Shown here piece by piece: positions 59,513-64,000 of a DNA stretch of 64,000 nucleotides (position 1 is the first letter of the stretch; each line of letters begins with the position of its first letter). The stretch is from positions 17,064,938 through 17,128,937 of the forward strand of contig NC_044022.1 of NCBI RefSeq assembly GCF_900496995.4, given 5' to 3'. A program made the position numbers and the translations under genes. Below the pieces are notes generated by a model, which saw only the letters and a program-made list of their open reading frames with translations, had not been told where the DNA came from and made no database searches. The stretch comes from Aquila chrysaetos chrysaetos (lineage: Eukaryota > Chordata > Aves > Accipitriformes > Accipitridae).

Positions 59513-61585
59513 CTGAGAAGAGGTAGGGGGTTTCTAAATTGCTTTCTTTGAACTTGAGAGAAGGTCACAGTCATTGCACTGACTTTTTACCCCATTGCAC
59601 AATAAGAGTGGGGGCAGGCAGGATGAAAAGTGGAAGCAGGGAAGGTGTTATCAGCAGGGAAATGTCTGTCTTTGATCTGAAAATGGAGATGCTCAGTAAG
59701 TTTGCAGATAGGAAGGACTGTCTCCTTCTTTTCACATCCAGCTGACTGATCCCTAGGATATTGTAGGAGCCCTCCAGGTTTTTCTTAAAGGCTGGAAATG
59801 TCACAGCCAGCCACCTAACACTGATTTTCCTGTTGTTTTGCATTACAGATGTTTCTGTAGAAATATAGGAAAAGCTTCTGTGTGAAAAACTCCAGATCCA
59901 CTGAAATCACTAGAGCTCTCACTTTAGTGTCTGCTCCTTTTCATTTTCTCTCATTCGATGTTACCTCCTTAGTTTTAGACCACAACGGCTTCTGCTGCTC
60001 TTTGACTTTATGCACTGGCAGCACTGCAGTGTTAATGGGGAGGAGGCGGTTTCCACCCTGTTGGACTGGATATGCTGCAAGTTTACACAACCTGTCACTA
60101 TAACACTTGGAAGGAAGAAATAGCTTATTTTTGGCCCAAGTTAAGGGGACAACCAGTGGTGGTGGTTCCATTTTGACAAGACGCTTACATATGTTTTGAC
60201 CTGTTTGCCATCTCGATTCTCATCTTTTCCATCCTAAAAGAAATACTGATGTCATTCCCTATGTCTAGCTTTGGACATTAAACAGAGGCAAGAATTTTAC
60301 ATCATTTAGTCTTAAATGTTCTCCAAACTAGTCTTCCTCGTAAAATGCTCTGCTCCATCTCACTGTAACAGTGAGCCTCACTGAACTGTCGTGCTACTTC
60401 TGCTGCCACAAATATTTCCCTGAGATTGTGTCAAAATTGGGAAAGGTGGAAAAGAAGAAGAGCTCCTCTACAAGCAGGGAATATAGAAACAGAAAATTAA
60501 ATAGGAAACTGGCTAAAGTAAGGGACTCATCTATTCTAGGACAAAAACTTAGGTATTCTTGAGGGAAGAGAGACTTCTAATGTTGACTTGATATTTTGCC
60601 TTTCCGTAGCTTAAAATTCTGTTTCAAGAATGTTGAGAAAGGGTATTTGTGCACTGGCTGGCAGGCTTGGTTGAAACGCTGCTCCGAGTCCTACGTGTTT
60701 TAATGGGGTACCGTGCTGCAGGCAGCACCCCTCCTCCCCAGCAGCACGAAGCATGCTCCTGGCCGTGTCACGGCAGGGCGTTCAAAGAGCTCTGGAAGCA
60801 ACATCTCTCCTTCTTCCTACACTGCAGCTGGGCTAGCCATGCTTCAGTCCAGCCCAGCTGGGGCAGCTTGGGCTGTGGAGTTGAACATATGTGATGAAGG
60901 AGAAGTAAATGGGGTGTCCCTGAATGCAACCCCCTGAGCAGACCAAGTATCATGCCTAGCACAATGCCAGCTCTTTTCTGGGGCAGTGCTTACACACCTG
61001 AGAATTCCCGCTTGAATTTGTCCCAGCTGCCAGTGCCACGATGCTGGAGGATAGAGATGCCCGTGGCAGGAGGCAAATCTGTCCTGCTGCACTGCGGAGC
61101 AGGCTGCTGCTTTACACACCTGTCCCTTGTACCCCTGCTAAGGAGCTAATCCAGGACAGCTGGACTGTCCCCTGAAATTGTCCCAGTCGATGGAGCTCAC
61201 TGTCTAGATGGCTACATGATGTGGTGATCCCTTTTGCATCACTTGAGGATGTGGATTTAATTAGGTAACTGCCTTAGAGTACACACACCAGCTAAGCAAC
61301 TCTTGGCAAGAGAGCTCTGCAGTGTGAGTAGGGGCGCCTATGGAGGAATTGCCATGTAATAATGAAATGAATTTGAAGAGTCCAAAAAAGTAGCATTTTC
61401 TGCAATCCTGTACACAGAGAGGCAATGAAACACTACATTCCTTGCAGAACTGATATGTCTTATCTTGTTCCCTCCTCTGAAAGTAGGAGAAAAATCAAGA
61501 AATAGTCAACACAGCTGGGCTTTTCTTTTTGTTTACTTGGAAAACTTGTTTTAACCATCAACTTTAGCAAATTTTGGCAGTTACA
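59513..61585. other. No recognisable gene or repeat
   Basis: Would be intronic if the exon at 59401-59512 is real. Open frames up to 91 codons overlap on both strands at 60.65-61.15 kb, which is locally GC-rich, but show no recognisable content. Confidence 0.4.
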
Positions 61586-61589
61586 AACC

Positions 61590-62560
61590 TGTACACTTTT
61601 TTTTTTGTTGTTGTTTTGTTTTTATAGCAAAAGAACACAAGACAATACTGCCAACAGCAATTATGAAGGAACAATTAATTTTCGGATGAAGGACTATACC
61701 CACTCAATGTGATAAACCTTCCCTTTTGCATAAGGTTGAATTTGTTGTCATTGGAGAAATGACATCTCTTAATACCTACTTGAAATGGCATAAAAATCAT
61801 ATCTCTATTTTTTTGTGCAAAACACATTCATTTAAAAAAAGTCAATAAAAAACATCTTCTTAAAAACAGAAAAAAGTTAAACAAAAAGAGCTGAACCCAA
61901 AGGAAAGTTACAGTACATTTTGAAATGATTAAAAAGTTTTCAAATCTAAAACTTTTTTGTTTTTTGCTGTTACCTTAAAAGTTTAAACCAACTTTGATGA
62001 CTCTTTAGAATTATATCAAACAAACGAACAAACAAAAAAAATTAAAGCGACCTGATTGGCATCAAATATCTACAAAAGCCTGGTAATTTGAAACCATTAT
62101 ATACATTATTTTATAAACTTCTTTTTAAACACCAAAACATACATCTTTTACAAACCAGCCTGTTTGCGACAGGTAAAATTTACAAGACAATCTTTTCTGA
62201 TACAGTGCTTTAAAGAGAACTGCTTTCACTCCTAAACATCTTTGTCACCTCCTGAAAAGCGGCAGTATGGGCTCATTGCATTGTTAAATAATAGCGATTC
62301 AGGTATTCCTATGACAGAAGAATGCTACAGTTCTGAGGGCTCCAATCTCTTTCCATAATACAGTTCAAGTGCACTCTTAACACTGGTAAAGATTACTTAT
62401 GGCCTTTGTGTAATACAACATATTTGCAATTATTGCTTTTCATTATTACATAAAGAAATGAATTTAATTTCATTTCCTCCCCATCCGCCCATCCCTTGGA
62501 TGATGCAGCTAATTTACTAACTGAATGGCCCTTCTGATAATGGAGATGTTAAATGTCATG
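61590..62560. other. AT-rich, UTR-like or conserved-non-coding-like block
   Basis: About 1 kb with unusual texture: long A and T runs (T10 near 61600, then '(ttg)n'), closed frames on both strands, and AU-rich motifs such as 'aataaa' on + (61843). This is the texture of vertebrate 3'UTRs or conserved non-coding DNA, and no repeat family is recognised. I cannot tell the strand or the gene. Confidence 0.3.
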
Positions 62561-63745
62561 TTTATGAAACACAGGCTAAAAGCCATGGATAATGGGCAAT
62601 AGCCTAAATTTCTAAGGCTCAAACCACAGTTTGGTGTATTGAGAGGAATAGAGATGCAAACAGGCAAAAAGCACAGTATTACTGCATGGTAAATGATGGT
62701 AAACCATCAGAGAATGAACCTGAAGATGTAGCGCTCTCGTTGGAAACCTATGAAAAGTCCATTATTACTCCGTGAATAGCTCCAAAAAATACCAACAAAG
62801 CATAGATGTACTTTCACTACTGGTTTTAAATAGCTGGTTTTCTCCATTATTAAGGATGCTTCTTTTCAAATGAAGCTTAGCAGAACTGGATCAGAGCACC
62901 TTCAACCCTTTCTTCCATGACTGCAATTATTATCGGCTATAAGGATAAACTATAGCATCCGTTTAGCTTTTTCAAGCAGAAGCTCAATGAGGAGTAAAGC
63001 TGTGTTCTTAACCATTTGTCCTGTCCAGCCCACATTTCTCTTTACAACGGAATTTATAATGAGCCAAGAGCAACATTTTTTATGTCATATTCTCAAAGTT
63101 TACCACCTGCCTGGCTCACAGAGACAACAGGCTGCTGTCCCCCCATTCATCAGCACTTCAGTGGCATGCATTTTCTCACTTTGCTGCACCCACTCCGAGT
63201 TTCTGACTGGAGAGGGTACCAATACATCAAGGCTAGCACTACTTCAGACTACACTAGAGAATTTAGAGAAGGGGAGAAAAAAAAATCGGAGGACCAAAAT
63301 TTAACTTGTCTGTGGAACATGCAGAGAGGGAGAGCCCGCTTGAGAGATGGAGCACACAAATTTCTGACTTCAGGAAAACAGTGGCAGTGAGAAGCCTTTG
63401 ACTCCTTCCAGCCTTTTACTGCAACTGTAGGTTAAAGAAACCCATGGAATAATTCAGGATCAAAGACATCACCGAGCCTTAGGAAAATAGCTTGATTGAC
63501 TGGAAATCACAGCTCTGTAATGAATCTCTGCATTGCAACATCCTCCTGGTTGCCTTGATACGCTGGGTCCTATAGGAAGGCAACTTTACAGTGGTCTTCT
63601 AGTGGGGCTGTCCATTTGGCCCCATTGGAGGGATGTGATTCTGCAGCTCCTTGGTGCCACCTTTGGCCCTTTGCCCTGCTATTAGATACTGGCTCAGGAC
63701 AGCAATCATATCCAGTATCTATGGTTTTGTGGGGGTTTTTTGCCT
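62561..63745. other. No recognisable gene or repeat
   Basis: Overlapping plus-strand open frames at 62.99-63.39 kb (105 and 124 codons) have no recognisable domains. Confidence 0.4.
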
Positions 63746-63746
63746 G

Positions 63747-63759
63747 TTTTTTTTTTTTT
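63747..63759. repeat. T13 homopolymer
   Basis: Thirteen T followed by 'agg'. Low-complexity tract. Confidence 0.9.
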
Positions 63760-63766
63760 AGGATGT

Positions 63767-63946
63767 TTATAATACAAAGGCAAAATAATTAACATATTTA
63801 AGAAAGGTACATAAGCCTAATTTTTCCTTTTGCACAAGGCCACTTAATGTGGTATTGGCAGCATAAATTATGTTGTCAGTCACTTTAAGGCTCTTTCCAT
63901 TGCCAGGGTTATCAAAAAGGCTGTCAATGTGCATGACATTCTCAAC
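63767..63946 (-). CDS. Candidate coding exon (5' part firm, 3' limit uncertain), unrecognised
   Basis: On the minus strand a strong acceptor 'cttgttttctgcgttttgatcag' (AG at 63948-63947) opens a frame of 59 codons ending at TAA 63769-63767. The first 40 or so residues (VENVMHIDSLFDNPGNGK, then SLKVTDNIIYAANTTLSGL) look strongly protein-like, resembling an extracellular domain with an N-T-T glycosylation-type motif. The last 17 residues are AT-driven and look like intron. A donor was not resolved: weak GT sites lie near codons 34-38 and in the AT-rich end. It lies upstream of the 59.4-kb candidate in the same orientation, so both may belong to one minus-strand gene, but I could not join them. 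Family not recognised. Confidence 0.35.
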   Translation of the reverse strand, partial: VENVMHIDSLFDNPGNGKSLKVTDNIIYAANTTLSGLVQKEKLGLCTFLKYVNYFAFVL

Positions 63947-64000
63947 CTGATCAAAACGCAGAAAACAAGCACCCTTTTACTCAGAATCATACACCCCTGG

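Noticed and set aside
1-64000. tRNA, rRNA or snRNA genes
   Set aside because: No box A/B pairs with cloverleaf potential, rRNA motifs or snRNA signatures were noticed by eye. This was not a covariance-model search, so small RNAs could be missed.

Overview
The window looks like bird (avian reptile) nuclear DNA. The evidence is a set of CR1-family LINE insertions with the typical short 3' tail repeats, 5' truncations and RT or endonuclease reading frames, plus LTRs of a kind I know from bird genomes. Base composition is AT-rich overall. There are no prokaryotic-style operons and no rRNA, tRNA or CRISPR array that I can see. No known host protein-coding gene can be named. Most of the 64 kb reads as intergenic or intronic sequence, so nearly all supportable features are mobile-element remains. 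|| Layout. 1-2.6 kb: non-coding, with a short LTR-like piece near 155. 2.6-3.33 kb: CR1 fragment, + strand. 4.9-6.1 kb: two old, faint repeat fragments. 6-11 kb: unique sequence with small tandem and direct repeats. 11.0-13.5 kb: a minus-strand CR1 that has lost the core of its reverse transcriptase and carries a 109-bp insert nearly identical to sequence 2.3 kb away. 15.28-16.0 kb: ancient L3-type CR1, + strand. 16.3-19.06 kb: the best-preserved LINE in the window, a 2.8-kb minus-strand CR1 with endonuclease and RT. 19-27.8 kb: unique sequence with one weak candidate exon. 27.9-29.0 kb: old minus-strand CR1. 29-38 kb: featureless. 38.2-38.85 kb: LTR-like segment with internal tandem repeats. 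42.185-42.776 kb: 592-bp solo LTR, minus strand, flanked by a perfect 5-bp target duplication (GACCC). 43.1-43.6 kb: orphan CR1 ORF1 esterase (SGNH) domain, minus strand. 47.6-48.6 kb and 53.9-54.5 kb: ancient L3-type fragments. 55.7-56.2 kb: degenerate LTR, + strand. 57.6 kb: short CR1-like scrap. 59-64 kb: the region most likely to belong to a host gene, with two exon-like minus-strand segments (59401-59512 and one beginning at 63946) and an AT-rich stretch with a 3'UTR-like look. || How the parts fit. I see no working gene system. The repeats are fossils of at least two LINE age classes (younger CR1 with readable frames, and much older L3-type copies) and at least two LTR families. The points most worth following are the two candidate exons, the 109-bp duplicative insertion in the CR1, and the isolated SGNH domain, whose catalytic motifs survive although the rest of the LINE is missing. 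Family assignments rest on recalled CR1, L3 and LTR consensus features, not on a database search.
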